From: Sepiola atlantica
Taxonomy: Eukaryota; Mollusca; Cephalopoda; Sepiida; Sepiolidae
Reading direction: 5' to 3'
DNA length: 64,000 bases
Assembly (NCBI GenBank): GCA_963556195.1
Contig: OY744519.1
Span: forward strand, 106,493,500 to 106,557,499
Shown: piece by piece, positions 23,156 through 32,848 of the stretch
How the letters are laid out: the number at the start of each line of letters is the position of its first letter
How positions within the stretch are numbered: the first letter of the stretch is position 1
Notes under the pieces: model-generated
The model's input: the letters and a program-made list of their open reading frames with translations, nothing else
What the model was told of the DNA's origin: nothing
The model's database searches: none
Made by a program: the position numbers and the translations under genes

Positions 23156-23381
23156 GTAATGCTATCACTTACATTTAGTGCATAATAACTAAAGTAATAT
23201 TAGAACTAACCCTGGATGCATATACGCCTTTATGTACCGTATATGTACAAAATGTACACTATGCATATCTAGAAAACTAGAGGTGATGAGTAAAAACGGA
23301 TTACAAATTTGAATTCAGCACCCCCAAATTAAGTCTAATCGGGTATTTTTGTGTTTGTCTCAATTTCCTTGTAAACTAGTG

Positions 23382-23460
23382 TTATCAGTGAGCAATCATT
23401 GATTACTGCCTGTGTGACAACTCCTTGTGAGTACATATAAATGATAATAATAATAAAAAA
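23382..23460 (+). mobile_element. R2-like LINE 3' end, downstream half with AAT tail
   Basis: Continues the sequence broken at 21183: TCAGTGAGCAATCATTGATT, then ACTGCC...ACAACTCC...GTGAGTACATATAAAT, followed by a short AAT-rich tail. The same end occurs at 47470-47520 and 59310-59385. It abuts the 3' end of LINE-B, which lies on the other strand. Confidence 0.8.
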
Positions 23461-24101
23461 ATAACGACGGTCGAAAATGAGAAATTATGCTTAAGAGGAC
23501 GGCTTTACAAGTATTTGTTGACATTGGCTTTGAAGGCGACCATGTTTTAGTCTGTAGAGAAGCAGTCCGCCAGCAATTCTTTTCACAGATTTGTGGTTCT
23601 TTGAAAGAAACGCTATTCATCGAAACTCTATTTTGTTTTAGGTAAACAGAAGAAGAAAAGAAAAGTGTTTGCAGTAGCTGTAGAAAGTCGGGTTTTTGCT
23701 GTATATGCTTTACAGAGAAACGAGAGATTGGAACTCAGTCGAGCACCGACTATATAAATAATTATAGAGAGGGGAATTTTTTTTAACATGATTAATCCCA
23801 AACAAGGCAGGCCGCCACTGTAAACGTAATGGGCTACTGAGAAAAAGGAAAAGGGGAGAAGGATTTGTGGTTCAGCTTAAATTGGGATCTGAGCAGCGAG
23901 ATGTCTGTTTACATTAGTTTTACATTTCTGCATGTCAGTACTGTCGGGGAAACAGAGGGGCATGGAGGAAGTTCCAGAGGCCAGCAGCACGAGGAAAGAA
24001 GCTATTTGAGTAGAATGCTCTCCGGCATCTGGGGACCTCCACAGTGAATGAATGAGATTTAGTAGAATGTCGAGTTAGTCTAGTGAATTTACGTCGAGGG
24101 G

Positions 24102-25574
24102 TCACCAGAGTAGCCAACTCATCGGAGCATAATTCATTGAAGTATTTGTAAAAAAACATAAGGATGCTACATTGCGGCGATGGGACAGGGGCTGGAGCTT
24201 AGCTGACAGTGAGAGACCTATTAGGTTGACGACTCGTTTTTGGACTTTGTCAAGGAGGGAGAGACTAGTAGATGATGCACCAGCCCAGATGTGGCAACAA
24301 TACTCCATGCATGGGCGAATGGTGTCTTTGTAGAGATACAGGATAATGTCAGGTGTAAGGAGTCCACTAGCACGGTAGAGGGAGCCAACCTTCTTTGCGG
24401 CAGCCTTGGCAATGTCTTCAATGTATGTGTTCCAATTCATGTTACCTGTAGAGGTTAAGTCAAGGAGTTTGAATGATGAACTCTCAGGTAGGGTGTTATT
24501 TGCCATGACAATCGGTGGTTGGAGAGGCTTCCTGTAGTTGTTGAAGGAAAGGAGCTTAGTCTTTGCGGCATTAAAAGTCACCAACCATTTATGGCCCCAA
24601 TCCACTACAGCCTGGAGGTCATTTTCTAAAGATTCAGCCATTGCCTCAGATATGATCGCGTCTGTTTTGCCAACATGGCTAGAGTAAAGCGTGGTGTCGT
24701 CAGCAAATAAACCAATCTCAGACACTATGTCATCAGGGAGATCGTTTATATAGATCAGGAACAACAAAGGTCCAAGAATAGATCCCTGGGGCACACCAGC
24801 ATTTATGTCATGTTGCTTAGATGAAGGGCCATTGAGGACAACCTGGATTTTTCTTTTGTTTAGGAAGGATCTAATTATATTAAGTAGTTTCCCAGTAATA
24901 CCGTATGAGCGTATTTTCAGGAGAAGCCCTTTATGCCATACCTTGTCGAAGGCCTTGGATATATCAAACGCTACTGCCCTAGCTTCACCTGCCTTGTCGA
25001 GTGTATGATACATGCGTTCAGAGATGACCGTTAGGATGTCTGCAGTAGATCGTGCTTGTCTAAATCCATACTGGCGGTCAGATGGAAGTTTAGCATTAGC
25101 TAAGTGACGTACTATCGCTAGATTGATTAAGGATTCAAAGATTTTGGCAAAGATCGGCAGTAGACTGATTGGGCGGTAGTTCTGAGGGCCGGTTCTATTC
25201 CCAGAACTCTTGTAGACTGGTACCACAGAGGCAATTTTCCAGCTATCGGCTAGGCATTTATTGTAGAGTTTGGAGAGGACAGGGGCCAGTTCAGCAGAAC
25301 ATTTCTTTATTACTATTACAGGTATAAGATCAGGCCTACAAGCTTTAGAGGTGTCAAGGTTTTTTATGATGTCTCTGACCTGGGATGGGGTGATGACCAG
25401 GTTATCAAGTGTGGCTTCGGTCCGCAAAGGTAATTCAGGGAGAGGGTGGTTACCTGAGTCTAAAGTAGAGTTAGAAGCGAAACGCTGTGCAAGTAGTTCA
25501 GCCTTATCAGTGGCCGTGTAAACGACATCATTGTGGTTTGAAAGTGGGGGAATCGTAGATTGACCATTATTCAC
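24102..25574 (-). pseudogene. LINE-A reverse transcriptase
   Basis: A 490-residue open frame. Residues are counted from the first Met after the upstream stop, although the true protein starts further upstream. Reverse-transcriptase blocks in order: NYRPISLLP (132-140), QYGFR (168-172), catalytic block A AFDISKAFDKVWH (202-214, Asp204), GVPQGSILGPLLF (260-272), and catalytic block C FADD (290-293). A thumb follows with NTYIEDIAKAAAKKVGSLYR, MEYCCHIWAGA, LLDKVQKR and PLSHRRNVASL. All catalytic residues are present. The C-terminus is cut by a frameshift in a seven-base A/T run (24150-24156); the next frame continues YKYFNELCSDELA to 23935. The protein would reverse-transcribe LINE RNA at a nicked chromosomal target. 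Confidence 0.9.
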
Positions 25575-25643
25575 TACATAATTGTAGATTTTCCAGAAAT
25601 CGCGAGTACCTAGTTTCTGTGACTGGATGCGTTTTTTTGTTAA

Positions 25644-26039
25644 CTAATTATACCTTCTCTTCGCTTCGCCTATCACGGCCTTGCAATTATTTCTTGACTC
25701 TATAAATGTATGCCTATTAGTAGCTGACTTATGGCGGCCGAATTTACGGAATTCTTGTTGCCTCTCAGAAATGGCAGCTGCACATTCCGAAGTGAACCAT
25801 TGAGGAGAGTGGGGCTTGCTAAAGAATTTTCGCATGAGGACATAGGCTTCAATGCCTGCTTTGACCCATTCAGTTAATTCGTTTGCACACTGGTTGGCAG
25901 GGAGTGAGAAGGTTCCCCTCCATGGGGCGTCACTGATGTGATCTCTGATTGATTCAAAATCAGCTTGCTCGTAGTATCTTGTTGTTTTGAGCAACGGTTC
26001 ATCAGATTTTGAACGACTTTTTAGCTTGATATTTATCAC
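25644..26039 (-). pseudogene. LINE-A pre-reverse-transcriptase linker
   Basis: A 131-residue frame in phase with the reverse transcriptase at 24102-25574 and separated from it by a single TAG stop (25644-25646), after which translation resumes with LTKKRIQSQKLGTRDFW. Features such as PQWFTSECAAAI and ISERQQEFRKFG are typical of the segment between endonuclease and reverse transcriptase in jockey-type LINEs (W-x-T-x-E/D-C near the start, an Arg/Lys-rich helix later). The stop is best seen as an inactivating mutation. Confidence 0.75.
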
Positions 26040-26659
26040 GCAATGTTTCTTCTGTGAGAAAAGAGCTGCCGGGAAGAGAAGATATCATCCTTCACTAGAT
26101 TGTTTAATGTATTGTGTACTCTATCAAGCAACTAAGAGTGCTCTATGCGACACTTCCCAAGATATGGCAGCAATACACGATCGTAGAGCGCATCTGACTC
26201 TTATAAATGTTGTAGGTCGCATCAAAGGTCAGCACTTTCTAAAGCGGTAGAATGATCCAACCATTTTTTAGCGAGATCATCAACAGATTTTATGTAAATA
26301 TTATATTTCAGGCTCGGAGTGAAAATCAGACCTAGGAGCTGATCCAAGCAGAGGGTTGCTTTAAGGGTAAACCCATCTGTTTCAACATTGGCAAAACGTA
26401 CATCTGAGCGTTGATGGAGAATAAAAGAATAGCTTGGTTTTAGAGGTGTTATTTCCTTATTTCACGGCGTTCCCGAGGTCAGAAGTGAGAGAATCAGCAA
26501 TACATCGATTTCTAGTGCTCTTTGAAGTGCTGTCATCGACAGTTTTGTCATCTGCCTAGATGACAACAAATTATCTCAGAATATGATTTGGAAAATCATT
26601 GGGCTATTTATTCGAGTCATTTGCAATAGATTAAACTACATCCGGTGGTCAAACCCAAA

Positions 26660-26950
26660 TTCCGGGGTGGCTATTTTATACCAAAATCAGACTGACAGAG
26701 TAATTTGTGTGGCTTTGTTCTATATCCGTCTCAGGTGTGGTCCTATGCCGTTCTAGGATTACCAACCTTCTCGCCCATTTGAGAAGAGATTAGTTTATTA
26801 CTAATCGCCAAAGGTTCCTGACCGAGGAATGCAGACGCGGCTGCCCAGGCATTTTTTTGGTTGACAAGAGTGTTTTTCATCTGGGGCCCTGGCTTTTCAA
26901 AATCCCATTGTTCCTACCTTGTGTCCAATCTTAAGGCCGTCGGAGGGAGA
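26660..26950 (+). repeat. Dispersed repeat family D3, copy a
   Basis: Aligns with 30365-30660. Shared blocks are GTTCTAGGA, GAG..TAGTTTATT, GAATGCAGACGCGGCTGCCC (GAAATGCCGACGGGGCTGCC in the other copy), and an AGAGTG then TGGC-rich end. Non-coding as far as can be seen. It directly abuts the upstream end of LINE-B. Confidence 0.55.
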
Positions 26951-27169
26951 TCAATAAAACCCTTAATTGATAGCTTTGGGTAGAGTCACTCATTTAGTTA
27001 ACATTACATCTAAATACATTTTGAACGAGTTTATCTGCACCTCTCAAGTTCTTATCTTTTTTGTACGAACAAGTTACTGCTAATTAAGGCCACTTGAGGA
27101 TACAGGTGACTGAATTTGGGATAACACCGTGAGGATTGGTAATTAGGTTTTAAATTGAGTACAATTTGA

Positions 27170-27490
27170 CTATTTGAGAGGACGCTTCATAAAGAAGTTG
27201 GTATCATTGGACTTGAAAACAAGGATGTGGTGATAAGTTGCGAAGCAGTCCCACGGTATTGTGATCGACAGACGGGTAGTTTTTGTAAAGAAACTTTGCT
27301 CATTGAAGTTCCATTTAGTGTTAGGTAGACCAAGAAAGAAAGCAACATTATTTACAATGGTTGTAGCTAGACGAGTTTTAGTTACGATGTTTTTTACAGA
27401 GGGGGCAGAGATTAAAGCTCAGTTGAGCACCTACCATGAAAATAACTATAGAGTAGAGAACGACTAGTAACATCTTTTTTGAGAAAGTTT
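27170..27490 (-). pseudogene. LINE-B C-terminal fragment
   Basis: One minus-strand frame reads, without a stop, SLLYSYFHGRCSTELS (about 27455-27410), then FNEQSFFTKTTRL near 27300 and WDCFATYHHILVFKSND near 27200. This is the same end as at 15640-16215, where FHGKCS is followed by R-x-x-LWN and FKSNV. It is 5'-truncated. Confidence 0.7.
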
Positions 27491-27927
27491 AAATAAGATA
27501 TTCCTTGGTATGGCATGAAACTGCATCCGTAAATGTGCACATACGTTTACATCATGAATAACTAATTGTAAAAAAAGCACCGGGAATAAATAATTGAAGA
27601 TAACAAGAACATGAGGTATCTGTCTTTTAACATTTATCCCATTAACTTTTCTTTTATTAAAATATGGCTAAAATATAGTTATAATTCTGACAACAGTTGC
27701 AATCCATTCAAATATTTAAATATCTCTCCCACTTCACGTGATTAAGATGATCTACTTTCTAGGTTTTTATATGGGTTTCTAACTGACACTTGGATAATCC
27801 AACGTCAATCATCATAATACACATTTGTACTGTATCTCCACACGTTCGTTGAAAAGTGTATTACTTCTAATGAATATCTAACATCACCATCCATTCTTCT
27901 ACTACTTCTTCTTTCTCATCTTCTTAT

Positions 27928-27962
<35 letters not shown>

Positions 27963-28044
27963 ACTTCTTCTGCTTCTCCACCTCTTCCTTCTACTTTTTT
28001 TCTCCTTCTTCTCACTGTACTTCATCTTTTTCTTCAGCTAACAC
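27491..28044. other. Unassigned DNA with (CT)n tract
   Basis: AT-rich DNA, then CT microsatellite at 27928-27962 inside a wider pyrimidine-rich stretch (27895-28035). No gene recognised. Confidence 0.5.
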
Positions 28045-28900
28045 ATCACTCAATAAGTACCGGGCCTGACAAATAGATGGCGCCACAAATTATGTCGAAT
28101 TTCAAGGCACTAAAATTCAGCAGTTGTTCGGGAAAACAAAAATAAAATCACAAATTCATTTTAGCCGATCGTAAATTTAAATTGCATGAGATAGCAGAGC
28201 AGTTGAAGATATCAGAAGACAATGTATTCACCATTTTGCATGAGTATTTTCCAATGAAAGAGTTGTTTTCAAAGTGGGTGCGGCCTTTGCTGACAGTCGA
28301 GCAAAAACAACAACGAGTCGACGACTCAGAGCGTTGTTTGCAAGTGTTTCAACGGAGTAAAAACTAGTTGTCAGCGACCAAAGACTCAAACCTTAGGAAT
28401 TTACTTTTTTAGTACGTTTGAAAAGAGATATCGACAAAAAACATAAAGAGAAACGTGCCTTTTCACGTGTCTAAAGTTGATCGCAATGATGGCAAAACCA
28501 CATGAATTGAACTTCGAATTACTTCCGCATCCACCCTATTCTCTTGATCTTTCCCTAGCGAGATCTAGATGTTTACATGTCCCAAGAGAATGCTCAAGGA
28601 AAGAGAGTAATAACTGAAGCGTATTTCGACGTCATAGATACATCGTCCTGCAAAAAGGCATCGCATTGTACGAGAAGCAGTGGAATCAGTGTATTAGACT
28701 AACAAAGGACGAAAATAGCCGACCAAAGTTTACTTTCCGATTCCGAACCACTGGTTTTAAAAGCGCGACATCAATCTGATCAGAAACCAGCAAATGACGT
28801 TAATTAAGTCTATACCCATTTCACATGAGCTGAACTTGAAGATATAGGAAAGTAGTTTACTTGAATTATGTATCAATAAAACAAATACAAAAAGAGTTTC
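28045..28900 (+). mobile_element. Mariner transposon remnant
   Basis: Contains an N-terminal helix-turn-helix part (28140-28367) and, after a large deletion, the C-terminal part: LIAMMAKPHELNFELLPHPP then YSLDLSLA near 28475-28560 (intact mariner has HPPYSPDLAPSD here), CPKRMLKE near 28580 in another frame, and KQWNQCI near 28675-28695 (the family's conserved RWxxCI). The DD34D catalytic core is largely deleted. Clear terminal inverted repeats could not be matched. Confidence 0.85.
28182..28367 (+). pseudogene. Mariner transposase N-terminal DNA-binding fragment
   Basis: A 61-residue frame. It holds the second helix-turn-helix (LHEIAEQLKISEDNVFTIL, residues about 1-20) and the start of the linker (KWVRPLLTVEQKQQRVDDSE), both close to the mariner/SETMAR-type consensus. 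In an intact transposase this part binds the terminal repeats. It ends at a stop where the catalytic domain would begin. Confidence 0.85.
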
Positions 28901-29158
28901 TTTTTATACAGTTGTGTTTCTTCCTCTATGTATTTAACACATCTACTGTCCAAATCTAGCATCTGTGCTCTTATCTTAAAATCATATTAACATATTTATG
29001 GCCGCTCTTGATTTGAAAATTATTTAAGTCATGGATAATAGATAAGCTTATATATATTATTTCATGTATCCAGAAATTTTATATATATATTTTTTATGCA
29101 TCAATTTCCACTATTTACTTCAACAGTGCTCGATACGTTAGTAGAGCTAGGTAGTAAG

Positions 29159-29605
29159 TTATGAAAATATATTTATGGCAATTAAGCTACCCAGAGGTTT
29201 CTGCGTTTCATCCCCGGGGGGGAATCGTCAGGCTAAAATGCATGGAGTTTGTTTTGCCGGGTGTTTTTTTAGGCACGTCTACCTAGTTAACCATTCGGAT
29301 CATTTATTGTTCCATCAGCCAATCGTTGGGCTTCTCACAAACAAATGTTCAGTTGATTTTTTGTTCTATTTCCTATCCTATCGTTCTGTTTTCTCCAGGA
29401 TGACTCATCCCCGTTTCTTGGTTGTTCTTTTATCCAATCTTTGGGCTTCACAAACAACGGTTCGGTTGATTTTACTCTTATTTCATATTCTACTGTTCTG
29501 CTTTCCGTATAATGATTCATCAATATTTCTTTTTTGTGTCAGTATAATGAGGATGAAACGCGGAAGCCTCTGTGTAGATTAATTGTCATTAATATATTTT
29601 CATAA
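29159..29605. mobile_element. TIR element (MITE-like), 447 bp
   Basis: The first about 55 bases (TTATGAAAATATATTTATGG, then CAATTAAGCTACCCAGAGG and TTTCTGCGTTTCATCC) recur in reverse complement at the other end (29551-29605) with about six mismatches. Inside lies a diverged tandem duplication of about 110 bases (about 29320-29420 and 29430-29525; markers CCAAT-x-TTTGGGCTTC, TTCTGTTTTCTCC/TTCTGCTTTCCGT). No transposase. The 135-residue plus frame within it is incidental. Confidence 0.8.
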
Positions 29606-30364
29606 ATTTTACATTTAATTTATTTACAAAAGATTTTCCACACTTTAAATTCCAAAATAATACTTTTTTTTCTATTCATCTTTCCGTTAAGTTTTCTAGT
29701 GTGTTCACATGTGATCGCCTAAAACAGGTAGAATACTTTTGGGGTCGATGGGAGGATAATTTCGCGGAGGATGTTAATTTACAATCATGCCAAAATATGA
29801 ATCAATGTTTTCTTCGTAATTGAGACAGATCACAGTGCTACAAAAATATTGTTTTAACTTGTTAATCAGAATTGTGGCAAGGTCTTTGTAAATATCAAAC
29901 AATAGTTTGTTGTTAAACTTTACAGTAAAGGCATTAAGTTAACTTATAAAAAAAGTTATTTATTTATCTTTAAAGGAAAATGTAAAAAGTAAAATCCGAT
30001 GGCGATAGAAAGGGATCAGAGAGTACGTGAGCTAGACAGTCACACTCTCTCATCTCCTCTTTCTATTCTCGCTTTGGTAAGGTCGTGAGCGAGCGCGGTT
30101 TATTTAAACTTAAGGTGTTGTAGTTATTTTTCCGATTTATTTATTAAATAACTTAGTAATTACTGTTAATATAGACGAAACTATTGCATATAGATAACAA
30201 ACATAAGTAAATGCAATTTCAAATTAATAACACCAAATGTTAATTATGAACAGTTTAAAAATATTTATGCTAATTAGGCAGTCAAAAGGTTCTTTCTTAA
30301 TCGTTTATCTGCACTATATATATAGACTATCAAGTATTTATGTTGTATTATTGATCGGCCTTTG
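29606..30364. other. Unassigned AT-rich DNA
   Basis: No recognised feature. Confidence 0.4.
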
Positions 30365-30660
30365 TTCCGATAGATACTGCACCCCATAAACTGGTATCGT
30401 CTTGGCCTTCGGGGCTTGATTTACGCCGGTCTATGGGTCTGTCTTGTGCAGTTCTAGGAGGTCCACCCTCCAGGCTTTGCCCCCCTCTTTGGTGAGGAGT
30501 AAGTTTATTGCTTACTGCCTGAGACGCCCCTACCGGGAAATGCCGACGGGGCTGCCCAGGAAATTTTTAATGGCCAGAGTGCTCACCTCTCGGGCGCTGG
30601 CGTTTATCTGTAATATGCCCGTTCCCCAAACGATACTTCATGTCAAATTTGGTGCAATTA
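30365..30660 (+). repeat. Dispersed repeat family D3, copy b
   Basis: GC-richer than its surroundings and alignable with 26660-26950. It carries a 73-residue frame (30444-30665) of unknown meaning that is not preserved in the other copy. Confidence 0.55.
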
Positions 30661-31815
30661 TATAGCGTAGATTCGGAGCTTATAAGTGTTTATCGTTTTC
30701 TAATATCAGCATTAGTAGTTGTAACATTTTACTCCTCTACACTACGTTTTCTAGCTCAGGGGTGCTTTATTCCAACTTTGATCGTATTATCTCCAGTAGT
30801 GTTGTAGTCTACAAATGGATAAAATACAGGCACACATGAATGTTGAATTATAATAGAGATTTATATCGACGTAACTTCTTTCAAATAAAGCATATACCGC
30901 TCTACTGTGAACATATACTATATTTGCCATTTACCGACCCAAAAATATGCGTAAGATTACGCGTATTCCACCCCCTTACTCACCACCACACGTTGCCTTC
31001 ATCGATGCCAAATAGCTATTCTATGATTCTCCCTAAGTCTGCCCTTCCAAGTTTTGACCAATATTGGAAGTTAGCCGAACACGGGCAAGATTTATAGAGC
31101 GCCCTTGTTCTAGATGGCTATGACATCCACCACAAATGTCCTTTATAATGACCCCTGCATAGACTCCCCAGACAGTTAATGTCGTAACTCATGTTCTTTG
31201 TTCAAACCAATTTTCTACGGCCGATGCAAGCAATATATATTTATCAAAACGACCACGTCTAAATTCCACGGTGATTTCTACATCAATCTTTATAATTTAC
31301 CGTCAATAATAATGTTTCTTTTAAAATAATAAAAGTCTTTCAGGGCCAACAATATTAAGAAAAAAGAATGCCTCTTCCTTCTTCCGTAAAAATAATGGTT
31401 TTTGTCCGCTAAATATTCTTTAAATAAAACGAATATGTATCTTTCATATTTATTCATATATTTAAAATTGTAGCAATTTAATTCCTTTTAAAACAATAAA
31501 TAGTCTCTGTCTTCTTCCCGTAAAAATAATTATCAGCTCGATATTCTTTAAATAAAATAAAGAAATATCGTTTTTTGAAATAGATTTTTTTAAAACTGTG
31601 CTGTTTAAGTTAACGGAGTGACATAATTTATTTTTGGAACAATTAATCTCAGGGTGGGTAACATGGAAAGTGTACCTTTTAGCGACATTACAATAATATC
31701 AAATCACTTTTCTGATCAGACGAGCTAATGTTTTTATGTGAAAAGATGATAACGTACGTACGAACATGCCTTAGCGAATTATTATAGAAATATATTTTAT
31801 TTTGAAGCCAAGAAA
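30661..31815. other. Unassigned AT-rich DNA
   Basis: No recognised feature. An imperfect internal repeat of CTTCTTCCGTAAAAATAAT (about 31378 and 31511), each time followed by ATATTCTTTAAATAAA, suggests an old local duplication. Confidence 0.45.
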
Positions 31816-31817
31816 TG

Positions 31818-31900
<83 letters not shown>

Positions 31901-31925
31901 CATAATCATAATCATAATAATAATA
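31816..31925. repeat. (AAT)n microsatellite
   Basis: About 110 bases of AAT units ending in AATCAT variants. Poly-Asn and poly-Ile frames over it are artefacts. Confidence 0.97.
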
Positions 31926-32192
31926 GACTATTTTCGCAAATACCTTCACAGCGGGTATCAATTGTTTCATCAGACTTAAAGATGATGTTTAATTTACATA
32001 TATATATATTATATATATATGGAAATTAAATTTGAAGCTCCTCGTTAAAAAGTAGATCACTATAAATGGTAGTACTAACACAGCGTGACGTAACTTGCTT
32101 TATATGCATCATTCTTTCACTTATAGAAGTTGAATGCCTGTATGTCTCGCCGCTTTAATGTGTTAAAATTATCATTGTTTATAAGATGTTCA

Positions 32193-32345
32193 GAATTGGC
32201 CTATCGGTTAGCGACGTTGGATTGGGGTTGAAGAATACTTGTAATCCAGGGTTTCGAATCGTGTGACCGGTAGTGAATAGTCATACTTCTATGCCGATGA
32301 GTCTTGATTGAAAAGAGACGTAACGTATACGTCCATAGATACATA
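32193..32345 (+). mobile_element. tRNA-derived SINE-like element, copy A
   Basis: The head has a polymerase III A-box-like GGCCTATCGGTTAGCGACG (about 32198) and a B-box-like GGTTTCGAATC (about 32250), spaced as in a tRNA gene with an enlarged middle. The tail contains a CGATGAGTCTTGATT ... GAGACG block also present in copy B at 42810-42965, then an AT-rich end and a TA tract. Promoter boxes plus a shared tail fit a SINE. The family name is not known to me. Confidence 0.7.
32288..32339 (+). ncRNA. Hammerhead-ribozyme-like fold, copy A
   Basis: Stem I TCTATG (32288-32293) pairs with CATAGA (32334-32339). The core CCGATGA (32294-32300) differs from the consensus CUGANGA at one base. Stem II is GTCTT paired with GAGAC (4 bp plus a wobble). 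GTAA (32320-32323) stands where consensus has GAAA. Stem III is CG-TATA-CG, with the A15.1/U16.1-equivalent pair at 32323/32332. A GTC cleavage triplet ends at 32333. Overall topology matches a minimal hammerhead, but two core substitutions probably abolish or weaken cleavage in this copy. Confidence 0.6.
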
Positions 32346-32360
32346 AACAATAACAAATAT

Positions 32361-32508
32361 TTATATATATATATATATATATCAATTTGTACGTACATAA
32401 AAGTAATCCATGGACACGTGTTTCTGACTATCAGCGTGGCTAACTTAGATAAGGATAAAACTATTGATTATATTACCCGGAGTTTTACCCCCGAACCATG
32501 ACACCAGT

Positions 32509-32571
<63 letters not shown>

Positions 32572-32798
32572 TAAGTAAATGTCCACTGTGTAAAAGTGCT
32601 AAATAATAAATAGAGCCGTATATTTATTAGGTATAAAAAATCTTATTTATATAAACATTTTTAGTTACACATTTACACATATATGTCGATCGTAGCTGGA
32701 TTTCAAACAGTGACCGTAAGTGCTCTAATTGGTTTCAAGCCAGAATCGAAATATGTCTGTAAATGTGTTGGCAAAATCGTTCGTACAAATAAAAAGTT

Positions 32799-32847
<49 letters not shown>
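32361..32847. repeat. Three (TA)n microsatellites
   Basis: TA tracts at 32361-32382, 32511-32569 and 32801-32847, with unassigned DNA between them. Confidence 0.95.

Positions 32848-32848
<1 letters not shown>

Larger units (their letters stand above)
21184..23381 (-). mobile_element. CACTA (EnSpm)-type DNA transposon, 2.2 kb
   Basis: Begins CACTAGTTTACAA and ends with the exact reverse complement, TTGTAAACTAGTG, giving 13-bp perfect termini. Imperfect subterminal similarity extends to about 125 bases (GTGCTGAATTTAAATTT and ATCACCTCTAGTTTTCT on the left; their complements near 23280-23330 on the right). A 3-bp duplication, TTA, flanks it (21181-21183 and 23382-23384). The paralogous R2-like end at 59290-59330 reads straight through this point, so it is an empty-site reference. 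Termini starting with CACTA and a 3-bp target duplication are hallmarks of the CACTA/EnSpm superfamily. It encodes the broken gene at 21430-22860 on the minus strand and has been invaded by a TA tract and a fold-back arm (22950-23155). Confidence 0.8.
23770..26042 (-). mobile_element. LINE-A (jockey/CR1-type non-LTR retrotransposon), 5'-truncated
   Basis: The best-preserved retrotransposon in the window. It holds the linker upstream of the reverse transcriptase (25644-26039), a nearly complete reverse transcriptase (24102-25574), the C-terminal end in a shifted frame (23935-24159), and a 3' end reading TGCCTTGTTTGGGATTAA on the minus strand (about 23785-23805), then an A-run. The endonuclease domain expected at the N-terminus is missing; the element starts abruptly at about 26042 within LINE-B. 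This 5' truncation is the usual outcome of target-primed reverse transcription. Other copies lie at 7660-8065, 14120-14655 and 62440-64000. Confidence 0.85.
23465..26640 (-). mobile_element. LINE-B copy, split by LINE-A
   Basis: Two segments of one older LINE flank LINE-A. The upstream segment (26640-26043) reads in patched frames: a diverged NDFPNHIL block, an ADD catalytic box near 26555, IADSLTSDLGNAV, then VDDLAKKW near 26280, YKSQMRS near 26195, and LFSHRRNIA just before 26042. The downstream segment (23765-23465) resumes with SRCSTEF, LLADCFST near 23570, and FKANVNKYL near 23515. In relatives (15640-16215) LFSHRRN is followed within about 15 codons by YFHGKCS, so the gap is the LINE-A insertion. 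Numerous stops and frameshifts. Confidence 0.7.

Noticed and set aside
29175..29582. 135-residue plus-strand frame
   Set aside because: It spans the inverted ends and internal duplication of a MITE-like element. There is no domain, and an antisense frame overlaps it.
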